This document shows positions 1 through 5,572 of a DNA stretch of 8,078 nt, piece by piece. This stretch comes from Nanobdellota archaeon (GTDB lineage: Archaea > Nanobdellota > Nanobdellia > Pacearchaeales > GW2011-AR1): assembly GCA_030704765.1 (NCBI GenBank), contig JAUYDD010000092.1:1-8078 (forward strand), read 5' to 3'. The first letter of the stretch is position 1. Each line of letters opens with the position of its first letter. The notes under the pieces were generated by a model. It searched no databases, was not told where the DNA came from, and saw only the letters and a program-made list of their open reading frames with translations. Both the position numbers and the translations under genes were made by a program.

Positions 1-118
1 AGAAAATTGTTTTATGCAATTTTCTGTGCAGAAAATTCTTCTGAAAGAATTTTCATGCCATCAAAATTTTTCAGAAAATTTTGTGGCGCCGAAAACTTCT
101 GAAAGTTTTCGTGCGCAT
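1..118. repeat. Array of four tandem hairpins, about 30-bp period
   Basis: Four inverted repeats follow one another without a gap larger than a few bases. Stem 1 pairs 1-9 with 17-25 (9 bp, 7-nt loop). Stem 2 pairs 31-40 with 45-54 (10 bp, loop CTGA). Stem 3 pairs 62-70 with 75-83 (9 bp, loop TCAG). Stem 4 pairs 91-98 with 103-110 (8 bp, loop CTGA). Stems 2, 3 and 4 extend into the linkers with GC-rich pairs across a one-base bulge: 28-30/56-58, 57-60/84-87 and 86-90/111-116. Units 1, 2 and 4 begin GAAAA and end TTTTC, while inner stem bases differ between units but stay paired. The array may continue beyond the window start. Function is unknown. It could be a structured RNA, a mobile-element-derived repeat or a 3' UTR of an upstream gene. 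Confidence 0.75.
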
Positions 119-132
119 CCTAAAAACAAGGG

Positions 133-210
133 CCAATCAAACCACACTCGCCAGCAGGAGATTTTTTAGCTGTGGCAAAAAACCTTTAGGGTGTGGTGGA
201 TTGTTTTTTT
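133..210 (+). other. Imperfect palindromic element ending in a T7 tract (candidate small RNA, terminator or MITE-like element)
   Basis: An outer stem pairs 134-138 with 199-203 and 141-147 (ACCACAC) with 191-197 (GTGTGGT), with AA opposite G as an internal loop. Inside, 150-155 pairs with 169-176 (CAGC/GCTG plus GC/GC with a two-base bulge). An A-rich stretch and a short CC/GG palindrome at 183-190 follow. Seven T residues at 204-210 come directly after the outer stem, which fits a + strand transcript end. The combination could be the 3' end of a transcript from outside the window, a small RNA, or a non-autonomous palindromic element such as those derived from IS200/IS605 ends. I cannot choose between these from sequence alone. 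Positions 211-280 show nothing further. Confidence 0.5.
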
Positions 211-280
211 GATTTTTAATTATTAAAGAATAATATTCAAGGTTGTATATGATGATCTGAAAAAAAGGATATATAAATTA

Positions 281-412
281 TCAGTCTATCAAGAGTTCTT
301 CATTAGCATAACGCTTAAACTTTTTTATATCTTTAGATAAGGATTCTTCTTCCCTTTTTTCATCTTTTGGAAACTTGGGATTTTGATTAGAAAAATAATC
401 AGGATCTGGCAT
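281..412 (-). CDS. Small hypothetical charged protein, 43 aa
   Basis: This minus-strand ORF starts with ATG at 412 and stops with TGA at 281. The product begins MPDPDYFSNQNPKFPKDEKR and continues with a highly charged, probably helical half containing EEES, KDIKKFKRY and NEELLID at the C-terminus. It has no cysteine, membrane segment or recognisable domain, so no function can be given. Support for it being real comes from its promoter: a TATA-like TTATATATAG is centred 26 nt upstream of the ATG, the same geometry as its neighbours, which implies a leaderless mRNA. Composition is protein-like (many K, E, D; few homopolymers). It is divergent from the ABC exporter gene, whose ATG lies 111 bp away. 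It is too short for certainty and could be a chance ORF. Confidence 0.55.
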   Translation of the reverse strand: MPDPDYFSNQNPKFPKDEKREEESLSKDIKKFKRYANEELLID

Positions 413-432
413 TATTCATTTTTTTATATTTT

Positions 433-442
433 CTATATATAA
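433..442 (-). promoter_or_regulatory. TATA-like box for the 43-aa gene
   Basis: Read on the minus strand the sequence is TTATATATAG, centred about 26 nt upstream of the ATG at 412. This is the spacing expected when transcription starts at or beside the start codon. The surroundings are very AT-rich, so the match alone is weak; the spacing is what supports it. Confidence 0.45.
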
Positions 443-493
443 TTAAATATAACTAATATATAAAATTATGTCTTTTCTATTAATAGGGTCAAA

Positions 494-502
494 CTTAATA
501 AA
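494..502 (+). promoter_or_regulatory. TATA-like box for the ABC exporter gene
   Basis: CTTAATAAA is centred about 25.5 nt upstream of the ATG at 524, with no Shine-Dalgarno sequence before the ATG. This predicts a leaderless transcript and supports that start. Confidence 0.45.
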
Positions 503-523
503 CCTACTTTATTAAAACAATAT

Positions 524-2305
524 ATGGATAAAGATGAACAAAGTATTGATTTTAAGTATAACCTAAAGACCTATTTTAGCTTGGTCTCTAGATATAAATT
601 CATCATTTTCTTGTTATTAGTCCTGTCTTTATTCTTAGAATCGAGATTCATTATTGACAGATATCTTTTTAAAGTCATCATAGATAAAAGCACTATTTAT
701 CTAGAAGATAAGATTATTTTAGAACAATTAACAAACCAGCTTATAATAATTGCTGTGATATTTTTAGTTATTATTTGCATTGCAGCAATATTCAGGTGGC
801 TGCATCTTCATTATATTAATATATTAGAAGGCAATCTGATACTTGATTTAAAAAGGAAATATTTCAATCATCTTATTGAATTAGACCATGGGTTCCATGT
901 CTCACATAAGACAGGAAGCCTTATATCAAGATTATCAAGGGGTGGCAGTGCAACTGAAAGACTTACAGATGTATTTGTTTTCAATACTATTCCCCTATTT
1001 ATCCAGATAATCATATCATTTTTTTCAATAATATATTTTGACAAAGTATCAGCAATAATTATATTATTAGTCTCTATTGCATTTATCTCTTTTAGTTTTT
1101 TTATACAAAAGATACAAGAAAAAGCAAATCTAGAGGTTAATAAGAACGAAGATATTGAAAAAGCTAATATTTCTGACATATTCACAAACATAGATTCAAT
1201 ACAATATTTTGGAAAAGAAGAATTAATTAAGAAAAAATTTGAATCTTTAAGTGAAAACACAAGGAATAGTGTTGTTAAGAACTGGAATTATTTCAGGTGG
1301 AGTGATGCAGGCCAATCCCTTATTTTAGGCCTAGGTACATTTTTCTTGATATATTTCTCAATGAAAAGCTTTTTGTCTGGAAATATTACTCTTGGAACAA
1401 TAGCATTCATCTACACTGTTTATCTTGGATTGATAGGCAATATGTTCAGTTTTGTACAAGGAATAAGAGGATTCTACAGGTCAATGGCTGATTTCCAAGA
1501 TCTTTTTTATTATGGAAAGATTGAAAAAGAAATAAAAAACAAACCTAATTCAAAAAAAATTGCAATAAAAGAAGGAGAAGTGGAATTCAAAAATATGAGT
1601 TTTTATTATGGAAAAAGGAAAATTTTTGATGATTTCAACCTAAACATACCAAAAAACAAGAGAATTGCTTTAGTTGGACATTCTGGTTCTGGAAAGACTA
1701 CTTTAATAAAATTACTTTACAGGATGTATGATATAAACAAAGGAGAGATATTGATTGATGGTCAAGATATCCGGAATGTCAGACAAGAGTCTTTGAGAAG
1801 TGAAATGAGCATTGTTCCTCAAGAATGTGTGCTTTTTGATGATACTATCTATAATAATGTTGCTTTTTCAAGCCCTCATGCAACAAGAGAAGAGGTAATG
1901 GAAGCTATAAAATTCGCTCAATTGGACAAGATAATAAAAGATTTTCCAAATAACGAAAATACAATTGTCGGTGAAAGAGGAGTTAAACTTTCTGGCGGAG
2001 AAAAACAAAGAGTGTCTATAGCAAGAGCAATTCTTGCTAATAAAAAGATTTTAGTGTTGGACGAAGCAACATCTTCATTAGATTCAGGGACAGAGCATGA
2101 GATACAAAATGACTTGGAGAAACTTATGAAAGGAAGGACATCAATAATTATTGCCCATAGATTATCTACAATCATGAAAGCAGACATGATTGTTGTCATG
2201 AAAAATGGAAAAATAGTCCAGATGGGAAAGCACAATGACCTTATAAGAAAACCTGGCGAATACAAGCATCTTTGGAACCTGCAGAAAGGCGGGTATATTA
2301 AGTGA
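524..2305 (+). CDS. ABC exporter half-transporter, Atm1/ABCB-like (type IV fold)
   Basis: A 593-aa fused membrane-plus-ATPase half-transporter, expected to act as a homodimer in the cytoplasmic membrane and couple ATP hydrolysis to export. The first ~320 residues form the transmembrane domain, with hydrophobic segments near 24-44, 70-93, 153-195 (two helices) and 268-310 (two helices), giving the usual six. The ATPase domain follows from about 350: Walker A GHSGSGKTT at 385-393, Q-loop Gln433 in VPQE, signature LSGGEKQ at 489-495, Walker B ILVLDE at 509-514 with catalytic Glu514, and H-loop His545 in AHRLST. All catalytic residues are intact. The stretch VPQECVLFDDTIYNNV resembles the Atm1/ABCB7 and heavy-metal exporter group, which carries thiol or glutathione-type compounds, but the substrate here is not determinable. 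The gene appears monocistronic; the next gene starts 139 bp downstream. Confidence in the family is high and in the subfamily moderate. Confidence 0.95.
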   Translation: MDKDEQSIDFKYNLKTYFSLVSRYKFIIFLLLVLSLFLESRFIIDRYLFKVIIDKSTIYLEDKIILEQLTNQLIIIAVIFLVIICIAAIFRWLHLHYINILEGNLILDLKRKYFNHLIELDHGFHVSHKTGSLISRLSRGGSATERLTDVFVFNTIPLFIQIIISFFSIIYFDKVSAIIILLVSIAFISFSFFIQKIQEKANLEVNKNEDIEKANISDIFTNIDSIQYFGKEELIKKKFESLSENTRNSVVKNWNYFRWSDAGQSLILGLGTFFLIYFSMKSFLSGNITLGTIAFIYTVYLGLIGNMFSFVQGIRGFYRSMADFQDLFYYGKIEKEIKNKPNSKKIAIKEGEVEFKNMSFYYGKRKIFDDFNLNIPKNKRIALVGHSGSGKTTLIKLLYRMYDINKGEILIDGQDIRNVRQESLRSEMSIVPQECVLFDDTIYNNVAFSSPHATREEVMEAIKFAQLDKIIKDFPNNENTIVGERGVKLSGGEKQRVSIARAILANKKILVLDEATSSLDSGTEHEIQNDLEKLMKGRTSIIIAHRLSTIMKADMIVVMKNGKIVQMGKHNDLIRKPGEYKHLWNLQKGGYIK

Positions 2306-2372
2306 GAATTTTGATAATCTTATTTGTCTTCAACTTTCAATCCACAAACTATAAATAGTATTATTTATTTAA

Positions 2373-2379
2373 TATATAA
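2373..2379 (+). promoter_or_regulatory. Possible TATA box for the 176-aa membrane protein
   Basis: TATATAA within an AT-rich stretch would place a transcription start near 2400, leaving a leader of about 45 nt before the ATG at 2445. A second TATA-like sequence at 2423-2430 is too close to that ATG (centre about 18 nt away) for a leaderless start. The choice is uncertain. The gap 2306-2444 shows nothing else. Confidence 0.25.
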
Positions 2380-2444
2380 GGGATATCAAAAAATCTGTAT
2401 TGGATTTTTAGGACATTCCAAATTTAAATAACAATAGCAAAATT

Positions 2445-2975
2445 ATGGTCGATATAAAAAATTTAGTTTTAGGAATTGCAATATTCATACTTACTGTATC
2501 AGTTGGTATTTATGGAATAAATACCTTTTATGGAAGCCAGCCTAAATATGAAGATTATTGCCCAAACATTTATACTAAAGAATTATGCTTAAATTCAGGC
2601 AGGGTGTGGATAAATAATTCAGGTGAAAATATAGCGCCTCCTGGAAAAACTGCACCAATAGATGCTGGATCTTGTAATTATGATTATACAAAATGCCAAA
2701 AAGAACTCGATGATGCAAGAGAAAAATATTCTAAAGGTGCGTTTTTTATAGCTCTTCCACTAGGAATAATAGTCATTGCAGTTGGAGCAATAATATTCGG
2801 CTTAGCTACTGTTGGAGGAGGACTTATGGCTGGAGGAGTTGGAATATTATTATATGGTATTGTACAATTCTGGGAATTTGCACAAGACTATCTTAAATTT
2901 GGCATGTCATTACTAGGCCTTATAATAGTCATTGCATTAGCATATTATGCTAATAAAAAATGGCTAAAGAAATAA
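2445..2975 (+). CDS. Hypothetical membrane protein with a four-cysteine outside loop
   Basis: A 176-aa protein of no family I recognise. A hydrophobic segment at about 8-27 can act as an uncleaved signal anchor. It is followed by a roughly 65-residue polar region with four cysteines (Cys39, 48, 77 and 84), which probably form two disulfides outside the membrane. A short charged helix (QKELDDAREKYSK) leads to three more hydrophobic segments near 98-122, 126-145 and 152-172, the second glycine-rich (GGGLMAGGVG), and a basic tail KKWLKK. By the positive-inside rule the tail is cytoplasmic, consistent with four membrane segments and the Cys loop outside. The next gene, also a small cysteine-containing membrane protein, starts 65 bp downstream on the same strand, so the two may belong to one cell-surface function. 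Start chosen as the first ATG of the frame just before the hydrophobic segment. Confidence 0.85.
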   Translation: MVDIKNLVLGIAIFILTVSVGIYGINTFYGSQPKYEDYCPNIYTKELCLNSGRVWINNSGENIAPPGKTAPIDAGSCNYDYTKCQKELDDAREKYSKGAFFIALPLGIIVIAVGAIIFGLATVGGGLMAGGVGILLYGIVQFWEFAQDYLKFGMSLLGLIIVIALAYYANKKWLKK

Positions 2976-3007
2976 GGTTTAAATAAATTCTTAGTAAAAA
3001 AGCAAAG

Positions 3008-3015
3008 TTTATAAG
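3008..3015 (+). promoter_or_regulatory. TATA-like box for the 127-aa membrane protein
   Basis: TTTATAAG is centred about 29.5 nt upstream of the ATG at 3041, predicting an mRNA with only a few leader bases. This suggests the gene has its own promoter rather than depending solely on the upstream membrane-protein gene. Confidence 0.4.
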
Positions 3016-3040
3016 CATATCATCATATATATTAAAAAAG

Positions 3041-3424
3041 ATGGAAGAACATAATTTTAAGATAATCAGTATCATATTCATAATTATAGGGCTTTTATTA
3101 ATAGGTGTTGGAATTACTGGAAATGCAATCAGAAATACATCTCCTGACCAATGCAAAGCTGATTCAGAATGCTCTAGTGAAAAAATATGCTGTTTTTATA
3201 ATTCCATTGACGGTATGTGTGGGGATCCTCAAACATGTGAAAAAATCTCTAATTATGGATTAGAGATAGAAAATCCAAAAAAACAAGATGACTATTATTT
3301 CTATTTTTATTTAGGGTTAGGAATTGTTATTATATCTGGATTGTTTTTATATTCAATGCATCTAAAAGATAAAATTATTTCTAGAATAAATAATAGAATA
3401 GTCAAGAAAAAGAAAAGAAGATAG
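3041..3424 (+). CDS. Small membrane protein with a six-cysteine, knottin-like loop
   Basis: A 127-aa protein with a hydrophobic segment at about 8-28, a polar region, a second hydrophobic segment at about 85-105 and a strongly basic end (KKKKRR). The basic tail should be cytoplasmic, which makes this a two-pass hairpin protein with its loop outside. The loop carries six cysteines, Cys38, 44, 50, 51, 60 and 66, spaced C-x5-C-x5-CC-x8-C-x5-C. That order (C-C-CC-C-C) is the one seen in inhibitor-cystine-knot folds, although pattern alone does not prove the fold. I recognise no family. It ends 15 bp from the convergent stop of the 129-aa gene. A role in surface contact is a guess from topology only. 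Confidence 0.85.
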   Translation: MEEHNFKIISIIFIIIGLLLIGVGITGNAIRNTSPDQCKADSECSSEKICCFYNSIDGMCGDPQTCEKISNYGLEIENPKKQDDYYFYFYLGLGIVIISGLFLYSMHLKDKIISRINNRIVKKKKRR

Positions 3425-3427
3425 ATA

Positions 3428-3436
3428 TTTTTATTT
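3428..3436 (+). terminator. T-rich tract between convergent genes
   Basis: TTTTTATTT lies immediately after the stop codon of the 127-aa gene and may serve as an archaeal U-tract terminator. On the opposite strand the 129-aa gene runs into a pyrimidine-rich stretch at 3403-3420. No stem is needed for archaeal termination, so the call rests on base composition and position. Confidence 0.3.
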
Positions 3437-3439
3437 AAT

Positions 3440-3829
3440 TCAAGAAGCTTTTTTTACATCAGGCAAAAGAGCAGCTACTATATCTAAAGCTATTTTCTTA
3501 TTGACTCTTGCCTGCAATAATATCTCTGGTTTATGCATACCATGTTCTCTGTATGCAGCAGGATCTTCTACAAATAATCTTCCTGATACAGTAACAGAAG
3601 TCCGGTCATCAGACAATTCTTGCCTATAGTCCCTGAAATATTTTCTTGGATTTTCAACCCCAGGTGTTCTAGGAGCTCTATAAGGATTAGAATCATCAGT
3701 TTCCCCTTGACTTGGTTCTGAATCAACAACAGTATCAATATCTATTCCAAGCTCAGCTAACCTTGATTTTGCTTCTTCATAACTTATTGGAGAGCCATAT
3801 AATATGTCGTGGATTATATCCCTTAGCAT
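3440..3829 (-). CDS. Hypothetical soluble protein, 129 aa, divergent from leuA
   Basis: A 129-aa protein that I do not recognise. It starts with a short amphipathic region (MLRDIIHDILYG), followed by a helix with YEEAKSRLAELGID. A polar, proline- and acid-rich linker at roughly 36-75 looks disordered. The C-terminal half has an alternating strand-like stretch (TSVTVSGRLFV) and ends in a helix (KIALDIVAALLPDVKK). There are no cysteines, membrane segments or catalytic motifs. The start at 3829 is supported by a TTTAAAAA box on the minus strand centred 25.5 nt upstream, so the mRNA is probably leaderless. It shares a divergent promoter region with the leuA leader transcript, with a 16-bp palindrome between the two TATA boxes, so co-regulation with leucine synthesis is possible but unproven. 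Confidence 0.75.
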   Translation of the reverse strand: MLRDIIHDILYGSPISYEEAKSRLAELGIDIDTVVDSEPSQGETDDSNPYRAPRTPGVENPRKYFRDYRQELSDDRTSVTVSGRLFVEDPAAYREHGMHKPEILLQARVNKKIALDIVAALLPDVKKAS

Positions 3830-3850
3830 CTAGCTATTGAAAAATCAGGG

Positions 3851-3858
3851 TTTTTAAA
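3851..3858 (-). promoter_or_regulatory. TATA box for the 129-aa gene
   Basis: Read on the minus strand this is TTTAAAAA, centred 25.5 nt upstream of the ATG at 3829. It mirrors the + strand box at 3877-3884, so the two promoters fire outward from one short region. Confidence 0.55.
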
Positions 3859-3861
3859 TTT

Positions 3862-3877
3862 ATGTTTTTAAAAACAT
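3862..3877. promoter_or_regulatory. Perfect 16-bp palindrome between divergent TATA boxes (candidate operator)
   Basis: ATGTTTTTAAAAACAT is self-complementary and centred at 3869.5, between the outward-facing TATA boxes at 3851-3858 and 3877-3884. It overlaps the right box by one base. A dimeric regulator bound here would block or stimulate both promoters. The flanking TTTAAA sequences make the whole 3851-3884 stretch an imperfect inverted repeat. The low complexity (A/T runs) means chance cannot be excluded. Confidence 0.4.
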
Positions 3878-3884
3878 TTAAAAA
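3877..3884 (+). promoter_or_regulatory. TATA box for the leuA leader transcript
   Basis: TTTAAAAA, preceded by the purine-rich AAAAACA that could serve as a BRE, is centred 25.5 nt upstream of the A of the leader-peptide ATG at 3906. This predicts that the leuA transcript begins at that ATG, making the leader peptide the leaderless first ORF of the mRNA. Confidence 0.55.
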
Positions 3885-3905
3885 CTAGCATAATATAAAT
3901 CATAT

Positions 3906-3971
3906 ATGGTTAAAAGAATCGATTCAAGCCTGAAACTGGATTCTTTAGCTTTGCTTCTCTTACTCTTGTAA
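3906..3971 (+). CDS. Leucine-rich leader peptide of leuA (21 aa)
   Basis: A short ORF starts at ATG 3906 and stops at TAA 3969-3971, 42 nt before the leuA ATG. The peptide begins MVKRIDSSLKLDS and ends LALLLLLL. Nine of 21 codons are leucine, and the last six are consecutive (TTG, CTT, CTC, TTA, CTC, TTG at 3951-3968), immediately before the stop. This is the hallmark of amino-acid attenuator leader peptides such as enterobacterial LeuL: scarcity of charged tRNA-Leu would stall the ribosome in the run. The mixed Leu codons would sample several tRNA-Leu isoacceptors. It directly precedes leuA, the committed enzyme of leucine synthesis, and has a TATA box at the right distance for a leaderless start. 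I infer a regulatory role; the peptide itself probably has no other function. Confidence 0.75.
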   Translation: MVKRIDSSLKLDSLALLLLLL

Positions 3972-4003
3972 ATCAAGAGTGAGATAAAAATAAATTGCTC
4001 TTG
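3913..4003 (+). promoter_or_regulatory. Candidate leucine attenuator with mutually exclusive hairpins
   Basis: Three pairings are visible in the leuA leader RNA. Hairpin 0 pairs 3913-3920 with 3939-3946 (8 bp) inside the leader ORF. Hairpin 1:2 pairs 3958-3968, the Leu-codon run, with 3974-3984 (11 bp including one G-U), with the leader stop codon at the start of its 5-nt loop. Hairpin 2:3 pairs 3974-3982 with 3995-4003 (six Watson-Crick pairs CAAGAG/CTCTTG, then two G-U and one A-U). Arm 3 repeats part of arm 1, so 1:2 and 2:3 exclude each other. A ribosome stalled in the Leu run would cover arm 1 and favour 2:3. No U-tract follows either hairpin; A-rich RNA does. A classical intrinsic terminator is therefore not supported, and control could act on leuA translation, reinitiation or factor-dependent termination. 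Confidence 0.55.
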
Positions 4004-4013
4004 AAAAATTCTA

Positions 4014-5540
4014 ATGACAAATAAAATAATTATCTTTGACACGACTCTTCGCGATGGAGAACAAGCATCAGGATTCCATCTATTAAAAGAAGAAAAACTT
4101 GTCATAGCTAAGCAACTTGCAAAACTAGGGGTTGATGTAATTGAGGCAGGATTTGCTGCATCATCACATGGTGATTTTGAATCAATTAATGAGATTGCAA
4201 GAGTTGTTGGAACAAAAGATGGGCCTGTGATATGTGCGCTTGCAAGAGCCATAGAATCTGATATTGATTTAGCTGGAAAAGCATTAGAGCCTGCTTATAA
4301 TAAAAGAATCCATACTTTTATTGCTACAAGTGATATTCACATAGAAGGTAAATTCAGAAAATCAAGAGAATGGGTCATTGAAACTGCAGTTAATGCAATA
4401 AAAAAAGCACTAACTTATACAAATGATGTTGAATTTTCTTGCGAGGATTTTGGAAGATCAGATTTAGAATATACTGTTGAGGTTGTTTGTGCTGCTATAA
4501 AAGCAGGTGCAAAAACAATAAATCTTCCAGATACTGTTGGCTGGCTAACTCCTTCAGAATGTTATGAAAAAGTCAGGTATGTTATTGATAATGTTAGAGG
4601 CAGGGGGCTGGATGCTGTTTTTTCAGTTCATAATCATAATGATTTTGGAATGGCTACTGCAACAACAATAGAGGCAATAAGAGCAGGTGTCAGGCAAGTT
4701 GAGGTTACAATAAATGGAATCGGAGAAAGAGCTGGGAACACTTCCTTGGAAGAGATTGTTGCAATATTGAAAACAAAAAAACTCGGTGAATGCAATGTAA
4801 AAACAGAATTTATTGGAGAAACAAGCCAGCTTGTTTCAAAGTTAACCGGAGTTTATCCTCAGCCAAACAAAGCAATTGTTGGAAAAAATGCATTTGCTCA
4901 TGAAGCTGGTATACATCAAGATGGTGTAATAAAAGAAAAATCAACATATGAGATAATGGATCCAGTTGATTTTGGAGTTGAAAGTGTCTTGACATTCGGT
5001 CCGCGATCTGGAAGAAATGCATTAAAAGGGAAATATAAAAGATTAGGGATAATTATAGAAGGCGATGAATTTGAAAGTGTTGCTAAAAGATTCAAGGAAA
5101 TCGCTGATTTGAAAAAAGAAATTGATGATTGTGATTTAATTATGGCTGTAAATGGGGATTATAATGAACCTGAATATTATAAATTTGTTTCATATAGAAC
5201 AATTCCATTAAAAGATGGATTTGGATGTATTGTTAAACTGATTATTAATGATGAGAAGAAAAGAGAATATTCTGAAGGTGGTGGGCAGATAGATTGTGCA
5301 ATTAAAGCTATTAGAAAAGCTATATCTGGAGAAAATATCATATTGAAAGAATTTAATTCCAGATCTCTTGGAGTTGGTTCAGACTCTTATGCAAACACAA
5401 AAATAATAGTTGCGAAAAATAGCTGGGAAGCAAAAGGATTTTCAACTGATACAGATGTAGTAAGAAGCGCTATTTTAGCTTTTATTAATGGAGCTAACAG
5501 AATAAGATATATTGAAGATTATTTTAATCCATCTAGATAA
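4014..5540 (+). CDS. leuA: 2-isopropylmalate synthase
   Basis: A 508-aa enzyme condensing acetyl-CoA with 2-oxoisovalerate to 2-isopropylmalate, the committed step of leucine synthesis. The catalytic TIM barrel (about 1-270) has the signature FDTTLRDGEQ at 8-17, including Arg13 and metal ligand Asp14. Metal-binding His206 and His208 lie in VHNHND, followed by INGIGERAGN. The linker holds NKAIVG and HEAGIHQDG at 296-304. From about 388 the LeuA dimerisation/allosteric domain runs to the end, with GGGQIDCA and GFSTDTDVV motifs, so leucine feedback inhibition is plausible. Length matches the family. Features such as YTNDVEFSCED and TSQLVSK resemble bacterial-type LeuA, which hints at transfer. 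No Shine-Dalgarno precedes the ATG. A weak TATA-like ATAAAAAT centred 26.5 nt upstream could give a second, leaderless transcript. Citramalate or homocitrate synthase are less likely given the Leu leader peptide upstream. Confidence 0.9.
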   Translation: MTNKIIIFDTTLRDGEQASGFHLLKEEKLVIAKQLAKLGVDVIEAGFAASSHGDFESINEIARVVGTKDGPVICALARAIESDIDLAGKALEPAYNKRIHTFIATSDIHIEGKFRKSREWVIETAVNAIKKALTYTNDVEFSCEDFGRSDLEYTVEVVCAAIKAGAKTINLPDTVGWLTPSECYEKVRYVIDNVRGRGLDAVFSVHNHNDFGMATATTIEAIRAGVRQVEVTINGIGERAGNTSLEEIVAILKTKKLGECNVKTEFIGETSQLVSKLTGVYPQPNKAIVGKNAFAHEAGIHQDGVIKEKSTYEIMDPVDFGVESVLTFGPRSGRNALKGKYKRLGIIIEGDEFESVAKRFKEIADLKKEIDDCDLIMAVNGDYNEPEYYKFVSYRTIPLKDGFGCIVKLIINDEKKREYSEGGGQIDCAIKAIRKAISGENIILKEFNSRSLGVGSDSYANTKIIVAKNSWEAKGFSTDTDVVRSAILAFINGANRIRYIEDYFNPSR

Positions 5541-5543
5541 ACA

Positions 5544-5550
5544 TTTATAA
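5544..5550 (+). promoter_or_regulatory. TATA box for the acyl-CoA synthetase alpha gene
   Basis: TTTATAA is centred 26 nt upstream of the ATG at 5573, indicating a leaderless mRNA starting at that ATG. It lies just after the leuA stop, so the alpha gene is transcribed independently of leuA and its attenuator. It also argues against the upstream in-frame TTG at 5552. Confidence 0.55.
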
Positions 5551-5572
5551 GTTGAAAATCTTTGGTTTGTTC

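Noticed and set aside
1..118. CRISPR array
   Set aside because: The units are not identical direct repeats with unique spacers; each unit is its own palindrome with a different stem.
2..168. Open frame on the + strand entering from the window start (55 codons to TAG at 166-168)
   Set aside because: It runs through the hairpin array and palindromic element, its content is dictated by the repeats, and nothing resembles a domain. A partial gene cannot be fully excluded without upstream sequence.
249..260. C-box (ATGATGA) and D-box (CTGA) like motifs suggesting a C/D guide RNA
   Set aside because: The motifs are one base apart, leaving no room for a guide, and no second pair was found nearby.
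3878..4252. Minus-strand ORF across the leuA leader and 5' end
   Set aside because: It is antisense to leuA and its leader peptide, with no family resemblance; it is a shadow frame.
5552..5572. Upstream TTG start for the acyl-CoA ligase alpha subunit
   Set aside because: The extra seven residues are atypical, and the TATA box at 5544-5550 is only a few bases from this TTG but fits ATG 5573 exactly.
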